Shown: positions 9,672 through 17,884 of the stretch, piece by piece
Layout: each line of letters starts with the position of its first letter
Numbering within the stretch: position 1 is the stretch's first letter
Source: Helicobacter cetorum MIT 99-5656
GTDB taxonomy: Bacteria; Campylobacterota; Campylobacteria; Campylobacterales; Helicobacteraceae
Direction of reading: 5' to 3'
DNA: 64,000 bases
NCBI RefSeq assembly: GCF_000259275.1
Contig: NC_017735.1
Coordinates: 1,674,001-1,738,000, forward strand
Notes under the pieces: generated by a model
Told to the model about the DNA's origin: nothing
The model's input: the letters and a program-made list of their open reading frames with translations, nothing else
The model's database searches: none
Program-made: the position numbers and the translations under genes

Positions 9672-10994
9672 CTAATACGAAAGGCTTTGCTCTTTAAAGT
9701 CTGCAAGGCTATTTCCTAACCCAAGAAGACTTAACCCTTTGCTTAAAATATTACTTGCGGCGTTTATATCTCTATGCTCTATATATCCGCAATTTTGACA
9801 CAGATATTCTCTATGATTTAATTTAAGCTCGTGGTTGATTTGCCCACAACTATGACAAGTTTTACTCGTATATTGTGGGGGAGCTTTCACTAACAATTTG
9901 CCATTATGCTGTTGTTTGTAGTCTAAAAAAGAGATGATTTGATAGAATGAAGTATTTAGTATAGACTTATTAAGCCCACTCTTTTGTTTAACATTTTTGA
10001 GTTTGGCTCTTTTGGTCATGTTCTTAATTTGTAAGTCTTCAACTACTATCAATTCAAATTGCTTTGAAAGTTCGCTTGTGATTTTATGGTATCTGTCTAG
10101 TTTTTGATAGCTTGATTTATCAAAGGCTTTGTTTAATTTTTTTTGAGTTTTGTAAAAATTACCTCCTAGTTTGATTTTATTTTGTTTAGATTTTAAAACC
10201 CTACGGCTTTGTTTTCTTTGTAGTCTTTTAAATTCTTTAGAGTATTTTTTAAAAGAATGTAGTTTAGAATAAGTAGGAATAAGTCGTTTTAGATTGATAT
10301 TTTCATCTACTTTTAAACCTAGTTCTTTCATGTCTTTTTGGTATTGTTCTAGGTCGGTTAGTTTTTCATATTCTTTTAAATCAACGCTTAAAGCTATATC
10401 ATAGATATTTAAGTCCACACCGACACAATTTCTAGGCTCTTTAATAGTGTTAAGCTCTTTTTCGTATTCTATGCTAAAACTAACAAAATATTTTTGATGA
10501 GAGCAAGAGACTACGATTTGTTTAATCTTAGCATTAAGGGGTAAGTCTCTATGCATACGCATTTTTAAGGGCATTTTCATTAAGTTAAACATCTTAAAGC
10601 GTTCGTTAAAGTCTTTGATAGAAAAGCCTTGATTATTCCAAGTAAAACTTTGTTTAGCAAATTTAGAGTTTTTAAATTTAGGAAAGCCCCTATTTTTGAC
10701 TTTAAAGGCATCTCTTAAGGCTCTTTCTGCATTCATGCGTGATTGTTGAGCGACTACACTACTAAAACTTAAATTCCTAGCTTTTAAATGGTGCTTAATC
10801 GCACTATCTAATTCGCTTGATTTTTGCCATTTTCTTTGTTTAGTGGGTAAATCTTTGTTTTTTTCGTATTGCTCTTGTTGTAGATTTAAGCAAATGTTAT
10901 AGGCTTGGTTATAGACAAAAAAAGAGTGTTGTAATTTGGTCTGTTGCTCTTTGGTAGGATACAAACGAAATTTAAAGCCCTTATTTACTTTCAT
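9672..10994 (-). CDS. tnpB: TnpB, RNA-guided RuvC nuclease of the IS, copy 1
   Basis: This 440-residue TnpB is full length for the family. The RuvC-like catalytic triad can be placed at Asp194 (VGVDLNIYD), Glu319 (LIVVEDLQ) and Asp409 (HRDINAAS). A four-cysteine zinc finger uses Cys380, Cys383, Cys399 and Cys402. The N-terminus (KGFKFRLYPTKEQ) is the usual OrfB helix-turn-helix start. TnpB proteins use a non-coding RNA from the element's right end to cut DNA next to a target-adjacent motif, which helps retain the element after TnpA excises it. The 3' end of this gene and the terminal hairpin would overlap that RNA. All residues appear intact, so it may be active. The translation is identical to the copy at 41126. 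Confidence 0.93.
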   Translation of the reverse strand: MKVNKGFKFRLYPTKEQQTKLQHSFFVYNQAYNICLNLQQEQYEKNKDLPTKQRKWQKSSELDSAIKHHLKARNLSFSSVVAQQSRMNAERALRDAFKVKNRGFPKFKNSKFAKQSFTWNNQGFSIKDFNERFKMFNLMKMPLKMRMHRDLPLNAKIKQIVVSCSHQKYFVSFSIEYEKELNTIKEPRNCVGVDLNIYDIALSVDLKEYEKLTDLEQYQKDMKELGLKVDENINLKRLIPTYSKLHSFKKYSKEFKRLQRKQSRRVLKSKQNKIKLGGNFYKTQKKLNKAFDKSSYQKLDRYHKITSELSKQFELIVVEDLQIKNMTKRAKLKNVKQKSGLNKSILNTSFYQIISFLDYKQQHNGKLLVKAPPQYTSKTCHSCGQINHELKLNHREYLCQNCGYIEHRDINAASNILSKGLSLLGLGNSLADFKEQSLSY

Positions 10995-11030
10995 AGAAAG
11001 ATTTTAGCATAATTTAGTTAAACTTGGTCT

Positions 11031-11447
11031 ATGAAACAAATTGATAATATTAGACATGGCAGACATTGTGTTTTTTTAATGCATGTGCATTTAGTATTTG
11101 TAACTAAATATAGGCGTAAAGCATTCAACAAAGAAGTTATAGACTTTTTAGGTTCTGTATTTGCTAAGGTATGCAAAGACTTTGAAAGCGAGTTAGTAGA
11201 ATTTGATGGGGAAAGCGACCATGTGCATTTACTTATCAATTATCCACCAAAAGTTAGTGTTAGTAGGTTAGTTAATTCTTTAAAGGGTGTTAGTAGTCGT
11301 TTGGTTAGACAACAAAATTTTAAAAATGTTAAAGCTACTTTGTGGGGCAATCATTTATGGTCGCCTAGTTATTTTGCTGGAAGCTGTGGGGGTGCTCCTT
11401 TAGAAATCATTAAGCAATATATCCAAGAGCAAGAAACACCACATTAG
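11031..11447 (+). CDS. tnpA: TnpA, HUH single-strand transposase of the IS, copy 1
   Basis: This 138-residue Y1 transposase of the IS200/IS605 family excises and inserts single-stranded circles. The HUH motif is His64-Val-His66 (SDHVHLLIN), and the catalytic tyrosine is probably Tyr130 (LEIIKQYIQEQ). It is divergent from tnpB, with 36 bases between the two starts. It is identical in sequence to the copy at 40673-41089, which implies recent movement. A short extra open frame at the end of the element (from 11476) is not a separate gene. Confidence 0.93.
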   Translation: MKQIDNIRHGRHCVFLMHVHLVFVTKYRRKAFNKEVIDFLGSVFAKVCKDFESELVEFDGESDHVHLLINYPPKVSVSRLVNSLKGVSSRLVRQQNFKNVKATLWGNHLWSPSYFAGSCGGAPLEIIKQYIQEQETPH

Positions 11448-11510
11448 ATTTGCTAACCTTTTGTTTTTAGGTTAAATGACACTAAAAAATAGCCTAACGG
11501 CTATTGACGC

Positions 11511-13940
11511 TTACATCTCCGCCCTAAAGGACGGAGTTTTTCGCTTTGTTGGGATAAATAGTTTTTCTTTTAACTCATCTTTTAAATCCACGCTCACAAA
11601 GGCTGAGCTTTGGGTTACAATATTTTTAATTAGCACCATTCTAGACCTTAAATCCGTATTGTGTAAAAAATTGATTTCGCTATCGCTTAATTCAATTCCA
11701 CAACGCTTTAATTCTTCGGTTTGTCTTGTAGGATAAATAATTACCTGTGAGAGATTTCCCACCAAATTCTTTGCCCTATCTTCACCTAAATCCAAAAGTT
11801 GACTGGGCAATTGAAAAGCTAGACAGAGCGTGCCATTGATTTTTCTAGCCTGAGCGAGTGCGTTAGCGATATTTTGAAACATCACATCAAATCTTAAATA
11901 ATCTTTTGTTTCATCAACGAATAGAAAAAAGCCTTTATTTTCATCTTTAGCATTCACAAATAATTTGTGAAATAAATACAGAGCGATTAAGCTCATCAAC
12001 TTATTATCGTTTGAAAATGCGTCCATATTGATTACACTTAAAGGGCTTTTAGTAAAATCTAAACAATCTTCAAATTTACAGAAGTAAGGCTTCTTACCTT
12101 CTTTTTCTAAAGTTTCTTTAAAGCCCTGTTCGCTATGTTCCATAGATTTAGCGATTTGACATAAATTAATCGCATTAGGTTGATTGCCGAGCTTGTCAAA
12201 AATACTATCAATAGAATGTTGAATGGTATTGCTTGCTAAATTGTCTGCTTGATTATTGCTGTCAATATTAAGCATAAACTTAATCCAACTGGCTATAAAT
12301 TGTCTGTTTTCTGGTGTGTCTCTTAAACTACAAGGATTGATGAAAAATCCATTACCTTCCATATCCGCTTGATTGTATTGACCATTGAAAAAATCTGTCA
12401 TAATCTCTAAGCCATTAAGTCTGTCTAAGGCTACAACACTAATATCATATTTAGCTAAGATATTTGCAATGAAAAAACTTACTAGCGTAGTCTTTCCAGC
12501 CCATGTGCCGCCAATTATCATTGTATGCCCCACAATATTGTCGTTTTTATCTCTGCCTTGCGTGGCTTGAAAATTAAAAAAATGAGCTGACCCATTTTGA
12601 TTTTTAAATACGCTTATGGCATCATCTCCCCAAGTATTACCTTTAAACCCCGTATGGTTGCTTTCAAAAATAACAAGAGTAGCTATATTTTGACTAGATT
12701 GTCTACGAATGCGAGAATTTAAAATAATGCGTTCAGGAAAAAACGAAAAATATATGGGTCTTAAGTTGATACTTTCTTGCACACTCACAAAACCAGCATT
12801 TTTAAAAATGTTATAGATAGCAATACTCTTAGTATCCAATTCTTTTTTGCTCTTAGCTTGCACCATAACACCCAAGCTTATGTCTTGCATTTGCACTCTA
12901 TCAGTGTGAACTAAGTTATACAACTCTTCAATACCAGATTTGCTAATATCATTAGCTCTCTTCAGTCTCTCTTTGATAAAAGTTTTAGCTTTTTCTTTAT
13001 CCAAAGTATTAACGCTTAATAAGACATCTAATTCAATTTGCTCATGCAAGATTTTTGAAACAGCAAAGCTAGTAATTACATCAGTGTCGTATGCCTTAAT
13101 AGCAATAAAACGCTTAAATAAAATTTGATTGTTGCATTCGTGTGTAAAATAATCTTTTTCAAAAGATAACCTAGAGAACAAATAGCCATCGGTCAAGCAA
13201 CCTTTATCATACTTGAAATCTCTATGCCACCCATTACAATATTCGGCATATAGGTTCATTATGGAGTTACCACTCATAACGCTAGGTTTATAATCTTGTA
13301 AAATATCCTTTAATTTGTTTAAAATATTATTAAGCAAGGTTGCTTTTTGCTCAAACAATTCATCTCTTTTCTTGTATGTTATGGTGGCATTTTTTAAGCT
13401 GGGTTTTTGTTTTTCATTTCCATTATTATCTTGTGTGTTTTCAACATTTTTTAAACCCTTATCCACACTATCGTATTTGTTAGTTGTTGTTTTTTCTTTT
13501 AAACGCTCTAGCATACGCACAACGCTATCATTTTTTGTTTCAATCAAAAGATAATAATCTGTTTTCCATATCTCTTTATTATTTTCAAAAGTATCCACTA
13601 TAATGGAAGCGTATTTATTTTTGCTTTTTTTGGGGTCATAACAAGATTTGTAAGTTCCAACTCTACGCTTGACAACTATCCTAAGAACAACACCATCTAC
13701 AATCTCGTTTAAACCTTGTGTCCTGTATTCAAACATTCTAGTTATATCATCTGAACTCAAACTAGAAAAACTTACCCCTTCCAATTTAATTCCCCCAATC
13801 AAATTTCCTTTGTGAGTGCAAACAAAATGTTCCAAATATAGACCATTGATATTATTTTCCAAAGCTAAAGAATAAATATTTGGAACAGAAAATTTAAATG
13901 CTTTGAAAATTGTTCGTTTTAGCCATTCAAAACTTAACAT
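11511..13940 (-). CDS. virB4: VirB4-type conjugation ATPase, C-terminus replaced by IS sequence
   Basis: VirB4 is the inner-membrane-associated ATPase that powers type IV secretion assembly and DNA transfer. Residues 477-484 (GGTWAGKT) are the Walker A motif after GHTMII, and Walker B is near residue 690 (FFLFVDET). The N-terminal half carries the usual VirB4 architecture without membrane spans. The start at 13940 lies 9 bases after the virB3 stop with a GGAATAG site. The last residues (PTKRKTPSFRAEM) come from the left end of the IS. The native tail of about 37 residues lies on the far side of the element at 9507-9615. The core motor is preserved, so function may survive, but partner genes virB7-virB11 and virD4 are not in this window. 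Order virB2-virB3-virB4-topA matches ICEHptfs-type systems. Confidence 0.88.
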   Translation of the reverse strand: MLSFEWLKRTIFKAFKFSVPNIYSLALENNINGLYLEHFVCTHKGNLIGGIKLEGVSFSSLSSDDITRMFEYRTQGLNEIVDGVVLRIVVKRRVGTYKSCYDPKKSKNKYASIIVDTFENNKEIWKTDYYLLIETKNDSVVRMLERLKEKTTTNKYDSVDKGLKNVENTQDNNGNEKQKPSLKNATITYKKRDELFEQKATLLNNILNKLKDILQDYKPSVMSGNSIMNLYAEYCNGWHRDFKYDKGCLTDGYLFSRLSFEKDYFTHECNNQILFKRFIAIKAYDTDVITSFAVSKILHEQIELDVLLSVNTLDKEKAKTFIKERLKRANDISKSGIEELYNLVHTDRVQMQDISLGVMVQAKSKKELDTKSIAIYNIFKNAGFVSVQESINLRPIYFSFFPERIILNSRIRRQSSQNIATLVIFESNHTGFKGNTWGDDAISVFKNQNGSAHFFNFQATQGRDKNDNIVGHTMIIGGTWAGKTTLVSFFIANILAKYDISVVALDRLNGLEIMTDFFNGQYNQADMEGNGFFINPCSLRDTPENRQFIASWIKFMLNIDSNNQADNLASNTIQHSIDSIFDKLGNQPNAINLCQIAKSMEHSEQGFKETLEKEGKKPYFCKFEDCLDFTKSPLSVINMDAFSNDNKLMSLIALYLFHKLFVNAKDENKGFFLFVDETKDYLRFDVMFQNIANALAQARKINGTLCLAFQLPSQLLDLGEDRAKNLVGNLSQVIIYPTRQTEELKRCGIELSDSEINFLHNTDLRSRMVLIKNIVTQSSAFVSVDLKDELKEKLFIPTKRKTPSFRAEM

Positions 13941-13948
13941 TTCTATTC

Positions 13949-14209
13949 CTATGGATAATAATCTTTAGTATCATTTTTAAGGGTTAAATTTGCTAAGACA
14001 ATGTTTGTAATATCTTCATCAAAAAATTCCAAGACATAAAACATTATTACTAACGCTAGAAATACAACCACACCATAAAATAAAGACCATACAAGCAAAG
14101 AAGATGAACTCAAAAAGCAAATTATCCAGCTATTCATATTGAGCCTTAAAAATTTCTCTTTCTTGGATATTTCTCTAATATTAGATGTTTCTATATAGTC
14201 TAAAAGCAT
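13949..14209 (-). CDS. virB3: VirB3-like membrane protein
   Basis: This is a protein of about 86 residues when started at the ATG at 14209, which directly follows the virB2 stop (TAAAATG), suggesting translational coupling. An upstream ATG at 14248 would overlap virB2 and has no ribosome binding site. Two adjacent hydrophobic segments (WIICFLSSSSLLVW and VVVFLALVIMFYVL) followed by an acidic tail match VirB3 in size and topology. VirB3 is an inner-membrane partner of VirB4 in type IV secretion. Assignment depends on size, topology and position between virB2 and virB4 rather than on clear motifs. Confidence 0.7.
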   Translation of the reverse strand: MLLDYIETSNIREISKKEKFLRLNMNSWIICFLSSSSLLVWSLFYGVVVFLALVIMFYVLEFFDEDITNIVLANLTLKNDTKDYYP

Positions 14210-14210
14210 T

Positions 14211-14516
14211 TTAAGAGCCAAAGAAAAAGTTTGAAATGCTTCTAGCATTTATAATGGCAATAATAGCTAGAACAACCCCTAGAACTTTCCATACAATTTC
14301 ACCCAATCTGTCTAAGTTTTTAAGAACATAAAAACCTATACAAATCACGATGATTGTTCCGATAACTTTCATAAAATCAGAGCTAACAAAATCTATTATC
14401 TTATTAAGAGTGTTTTTCCATTGCTGATTACTACCGCCCCCATTCGCTAAGAGCCAATTTGGTATTGTCAGCAATACAAATACCAAAGCCTTTTCTTTTA
14501 AACCTTTATATTTCAT
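14211..14516 (-). CDS. virB2: VirB2-like pilin
   Basis: This protein of about 101 residues starts at the ATG at 14516, with the site AAGGAATGGATT ahead of it, and overlaps the end of the upstream gene by 11 bases. It has a signal peptide ending in LLANGGG, then a short polar stretch and two hydrophobic helices (VIGTIIVICIGFYVL and VLGVVLAIIAIINA). This is the classic layout of the type IV secretion major pilin VirB2. It would be the extracellular pilus subunit of the conjugative element. The tight packing with virB3 and virB4 supports one operon. Confidence 0.78.
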   Translation of the reverse strand: MKYKGLKEKALVFVLLTIPNWLLANGGGSNQQWKNTLNKIIDFVSSDFMKVIGTIIVICIGFYVLKNLDRLGEIVWKVLGVVLAIIAIINARSISNFFFGS

Positions 14517-16419
14517 AATCCATTCCTTGACACAAATTTTTATTATTAGTTTTACTTTCCTGTAAAACATCTGGTTCTTGTTTCAATAAAGACAGGCATT
14601 CATTTTTGATATTTTCTAAATGTTCTTTTTGCTTGCTATCTGCAAATTTAGAATGCCTATCTAGTCTCTTTAAAAAGATTTCTATCGCTTCATCATTCAG
14701 GTAATCATTACCGACTAAATTTGCTAGTTTTAAGTCATCATTGCAATCCTTAGTGAGTGGGGTGTAACTATTAGGAAGAGTTTCTGTATGCCTATAAACT
14801 ATCTCTTCAGTGATTTCTTTGTAGGCTTGTCCGTTTTTGTCATTGTCATAGGCTAAAACAATATTTAAAGACAAGTCAGGTTTATCTACAGGTAAGGGCG
14901 GTGTGGTTTGGATTTGATTATCTTGCGTAAATAAATTACTCATTGCTTGTTGCTTTAAATAGGTCAAATCCATAATCCGACCTTTTAAAATAATAGGTTC
15001 TACATTGTTAGGGCTTTTATAATACGCCCTTGACTTATCCACAGAAACCTTTTTATCTATGTAATCATAAATGCCTAAAGCCTTAGCACAAAGATTGTTA
15101 AAAGTGCTGAAATCATCGCTATGGTTAAAATCTTGCCCTACAGCTTGTTGTGTGGGAATAAGTATCCGAAATCTTTCAGCAACATGTCCGTGTTTCTCTT
15201 TATTGTGGTTTCTTGATGGAATAATGAGTGTTTCTATGCCGTGTTTTTTAAAAAGATTTTTAGTCTCTTCTAGGCTAATGTTAGGCTTGTCTTTATCATT
15301 GTCTATATCAAAAATAAGCAAGTTAGAAAAACCTTTGGTGTTATGGGTATTTCTATAATTGTTCTTGTAAATCGCACTTGAATAATGGTAGTTTGTAATC
15401 ACTTTGACTAATTCATCTAAACTTTTCACACTTTCGCTAACCCAGTCTTTAACTGGCATAAAATCTGTGTTACTAGGATATTTAGCCCTTGAAAAACTAA
15501 TGACTAAGTTGTCTCTAGTGATATTTGGCTTGTTCTCAAGCTTAGTTTTAGTGCCTTTATACAATTCAAAGCTTTGAGCCTTTTTAAGGTAATTGACATA
15601 TTCTTTGCTCTTAGATTGCTCAATATCGCTCAATAATTTTTCTAAAAAGGCATCTAACTTCTCAGCGTTAAATTGTCCGTTACAACTTAGTAAGATAGTC
15701 TCATGGCTATTAAGCTTTCTTAATTGCAAATAGCTCATGCTATCAATAATGCTTTCACTTAAAACGATATTCTTAACAAGCTTTAAATCTTTAGTGGCAA
15801 GCATTTCTATACCCTTTTCCCCCTTATTCAAAGCCTTGAGTGGTTTATCCAATGGCTGGTTATTTAAGGTAGTCATAGGAGTTTCTAAGTGTCTAGTGTA
15901 GGAAATGTTTTTGTTAGAATGGCTACTTTTAAAATACAAGAAGTTAGGCACGCACATATTATTGTGTTTGTCTCTTTTTAAAGAGTGGTTGTAGGCTAAA
16001 AAGAGATTACCATTGAGCTTTCTTCTTTCTAACATTTTAGAGCTAGTCAAACCATAAAGTTCAAAATTATTGAATTTGATTACAATTTCTTGCTGTGCTT
16101 TAGTCTTAGCTACTTCTTCATCAGCGAGCCTAGAAACATTTTCTTTTATAGTGCTATCGCTTATGCTTAAGCCTTGCGTAAAATGCATCAAATCCAAATT
16201 TCTATTTTTACAAAAACTAATAATGTTTCCACTATCAGCTTTGTTGTCGCAATTCATATAAAACCATTGAGAATTAGCATTTTGTCTCACAAGAAGCTTT
16301 TCATTACCGCTATTATAGACCTTCCAAATCTTAGTGCTTTTTTGTGTATTAAAGATATAGCCATTTTTTTCTAAAAGGCTATCTAGGGGTAAATACAAAG
16401 CATTCTTCACATAAGCCAT
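14506..16419 (-). CDS. Large TOPRIM/primase-like protein of the conjugative element
   Basis: This 637-residue protein is not recognised by name but looks like a mobile-element primase or TOPRIM protein. The N-terminus contains a CHC2-like stretch (WFYMNCDNKADSGNIISFC). A TOPRIM-like signature follows (NIVLSESIIDSMSYLQL, near residue 220). A later segment (NLLIFDIDNDKD, RNHNKEKHGH) resembles primase or replication-protein cores, and a second acidic motif (NIVLAYDNDKNGQ) lies near residue 530. It could prime the transferred strand after conjugation. It is the second gene of a minus-strand operon: upstream lies a helix-turn-helix-like gene with 9 bases between, and downstream virB2 overlaps its stop. 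No frameshift is seen. Confidence 0.6.
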   Translation of the reverse strand: MAYVKNALYLPLDSLLEKNGYIFNTQKSTKIWKVYNSGNEKLLVRQNANSQWFYMNCDNKADSGNIISFCKNRNLDLMHFTQGLSISDSTIKENVSRLADEEVAKTKAQQEIVIKFNNFELYGLTSSKMLERRKLNGNLFLAYNHSLKRDKHNNMCVPNFLYFKSSHSNKNISYTRHLETPMTTLNNQPLDKPLKALNKGEKGIEMLATKDLKLVKNIVLSESIIDSMSYLQLRKLNSHETILLSCNGQFNAEKLDAFLEKLLSDIEQSKSKEYVNYLKKAQSFELYKGTKTKLENKPNITRDNLVISFSRAKYPSNTDFMPVKDWVSESVKSLDELVKVITNYHYSSAIYKNNYRNTHNTKGFSNLLIFDIDNDKDKPNISLEETKNLFKKHGIETLIIPSRNHNKEKHGHVAERFRILIPTQQAVGQDFNHSDDFSTFNNLCAKALGIYDYIDKKVSVDKSRAYYKSPNNVEPIILKGRIMDLTYLKQQAMSNLFTQDNQIQTTPPLPVDKPDLSLNIVLAYDNDKNGQAYKEITEEIVYRHTETLPNSYTPLTKDCNDDLKLANLVGNDYLNDEAIEIFLKRLDRHSKFADSKQKEHLENIKNECLSLLKQEPDVLQESKTNNKNLCQGMDYEI

Positions 16420-16428
16420 AGTCCAACC

Positions 16429-17193
16429 TTACGCACACATACGAAAATCTTTGTTTTTGAACACTAACTTATTAAAAGCTCTTTGTAGGTTTTTTAAAAC
16501 AATAGCCTTTTGATAGGGGCATTTGTTACTAGGGATTGCCTTTTTACTTAAGGCTTTATAATTGAGAGTGAAGCTTGTTTGAGTATCATTTAAAGGGCTA
16601 AAGCTAAACAACAAGTCATTGTATTGCCTAAATTTACTAAAGGCAATCTCTTTGAGTTCGCAAATTTGGTTATTAACTTTATACTGCACGCTTTTTAGCC
16701 TTTGTGCGTTCTTTTGTAAAAAGTTAATCATTTTCAAAAAAAAAGGCGATGGAATGTTTGACTTACCGAAATTGCTCCCCTGAAACTCCTTGTTCTTTGT
16801 GAAGTCTTTTAAATAGATATACACATATCCTGGCTTATTTCTAATCGCTTCAATAAGCCCTTGAGCTTCTAAATCGTTAATAGCGTTTCTCAAAGACCTA
16901 TCTACGCATTGATGCACCTGTGTGTAGTAATGTCTGCTTAATGCGATTTTATTACTTTTTGAGCTTAATGCAATCTCACAAAGCTCTCTATAAAGCCTTC
17001 TAGACCCAACCCCACCAAAGAGAGTGCTATAAAACCTATCATGCACCGCTTTTTTAAAGATTTCTACATCAATATCTTCTTTGTCTTTAAAATAAAAGTT
17101 TTTTGTCTTTTTGGCAAATTTAACATTGTCTAAAAACATCTCTTGGCACTCTTTTGGGTTCAAGTGCAGTTTAGGGATTTTAAAAAACTTCAT
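16429..17193 (-). CDS. Unknown protein with winged-helix-like region, first gene of the virB operon
   Basis: This 254-residue basic protein is unassigned. Residues ~65-130 (GSRRLYRELCEIALSS ... QCVDRSLRNAINDLEAQG followed by YVYIYLKD) resemble a winged helix-turn-helix ending in a beta wing, as in replication initiators or regulators of plasmids. The remainder is Lys/Asn rich. It starts at 17193 with AAAGGAAGCATA ahead of it. It is the first gene of the minus-strand group leading into primase-like, virB2, virB3, virB4 and topA, so it may regulate or initiate replication of the element. The call rests on position and weak fold resemblance. Confidence 0.45.
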   Translation of the reverse strand: MKFFKIPKLHLNPKECQEMFLDNVKFAKKTKNFYFKDKEDIDVEIFKKAVHDRFYSTLFGGVGSRRLYRELCEIALSSKSNKIALSRHYYTQVHQCVDRSLRNAINDLEAQGLIEAIRNKPGYVYIYLKDFTKNKEFQGSNFGKSNIPSPFFLKMINFLQKNAQRLKSVQYKVNNQICELKEIAFSKFRQYNDLLFSFSPLNDTQTSFTLNYKALSKKAIPSNKCPYQKAIVLKNLQRAFNKLVFKNKDFRMCA

Positions 17194-17254
17194 TATGCTT
17201 CCTTTAAAAGAAGCTTAGATAAAACCTTTATAGATAAAATCTTTAGAAAAAATT

Positions 17255-17272
17255 ACATTCTCTAAAGAATGT
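17255..17272. other. Candidate right end / recombination site of the conjugative element
   Basis: ACATTCTCTAAAGAATGT is a 7-bp inverted repeat (ACATTCT/AGAATGT) around a 4-base spacer and includes AAAGAATG. I recall AAGAATG as the duplicated target of H. pylori TnPZ/ICEHptfs elements moved by XerT. It lies between the operon start and a foreign nuclease remnant, where an element boundary is expected. No xerT gene is in this window. Confidence 0.35.
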
Positions 17273-17284
17273 GATTTAAAGAAA

Positions 17285-17670
17285 ATGCCTGATATTTTTA
17301 TTTCTTTTGAAAGAGAGAATTTGATTTATGTTATAGAATTGAAACGACCGAGTGTTAAAATTAATCGGCAGATTATGGATGAAGTGGAAGATAAATATGT
17401 TAGAGCCTTAACTGAAATCAACGGTCGTTTAGAAAAAGATAAACAGAAAAAGATTAGTGCTTTAGTAATTTCTAGCGAGAAGACACAAGATGTTGTTTCG
17501 CGTGGTGATTTAGGTGAGTATGGCTTAAGATTGTGCCACGAACTTGGCAAAGCTGTATTGATGAAACAAGAAAAAGATACAGACAAAAGATAAAAGATTT
17601 AGACCATAAATTAAAACAGAGCAAGTGGAAAGATACCGATGATTTTATAGAGTCATACAATCAAAAATAA
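17285..17670 (+). pseudogene. PD-(D/E)XK-like nuclease fragment
   Basis: The first 102 codons (17285-17593) begin MPDIFISFER and contain YVIELKRPS. The Asp followed by Glu-x-Lys fits the PD-(D/E)XK nuclease core. The frame then stops at 17593, but a shifted frame continues with KDLDHKLKQ and ends at 17670 (ESYNQK), so a single frameshift near 17580 splits the C-terminus. There is no ribosome binding site before the ATG and the frame is open upstream, suggesting that only the C-terminal part of a larger restriction or repair protein survives, cut at the element boundary. The next 214 bases before the dehydrogenase hold no convincing gene. Confidence 0.5.
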
Positions 17671-17884
17671 AAAAGCTATCCCTTTTATGCAAGCTTTGTA
17701 TTTGTTTGGTTTTGTTTTTGTAAAACATAAAAGCCCAATATAGCTTAACGGTCTTTGTGGTTGGTTGATAGTAGAATATCGTTTAACAATGCCAATTATT
17801 TTGTAGGTAAATTTAGAGAGCTAAAAATACAAGCAAACAATGAAAACGATATAATAAAATATCTTAATAGAATAAGGAGTTCCT

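Larger units (their letters stand above)
9616..11553 (-). mobile_element. IS200/IS605-family insertion sequence, copy 1 (intact)
   Basis: This 1938-bp element encodes divergent tnpA (plus strand) and tnpB (minus strand). Its ends were set by comparison with the copy at 40567-42504. The tnpB-side end starts GTGAAACACCCC and holds the hairpin CCTCGCTTTAGCGAGG. The tnpA-side end finishes CGCTTTGTTGGG and holds a hairpin of CTCCGTCC/GGGCGGAG with a TTTA loop. There are no terminal inverted repeats or target duplication, as expected for HUH-type single-strand transposition. The base run next to the tnpA end is TTTAT (read on the element's own strand), identical at both copies, so it is the probable target. 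The element interrupts virB4 near its 3' end. Confidence 0.93.

Noticed and set aside
11476-11736. 86-codon plus-strand frame spanning the IS end
   Set aside because: It runs from the IS left end into the complement of virB4 codons and has no start signal.
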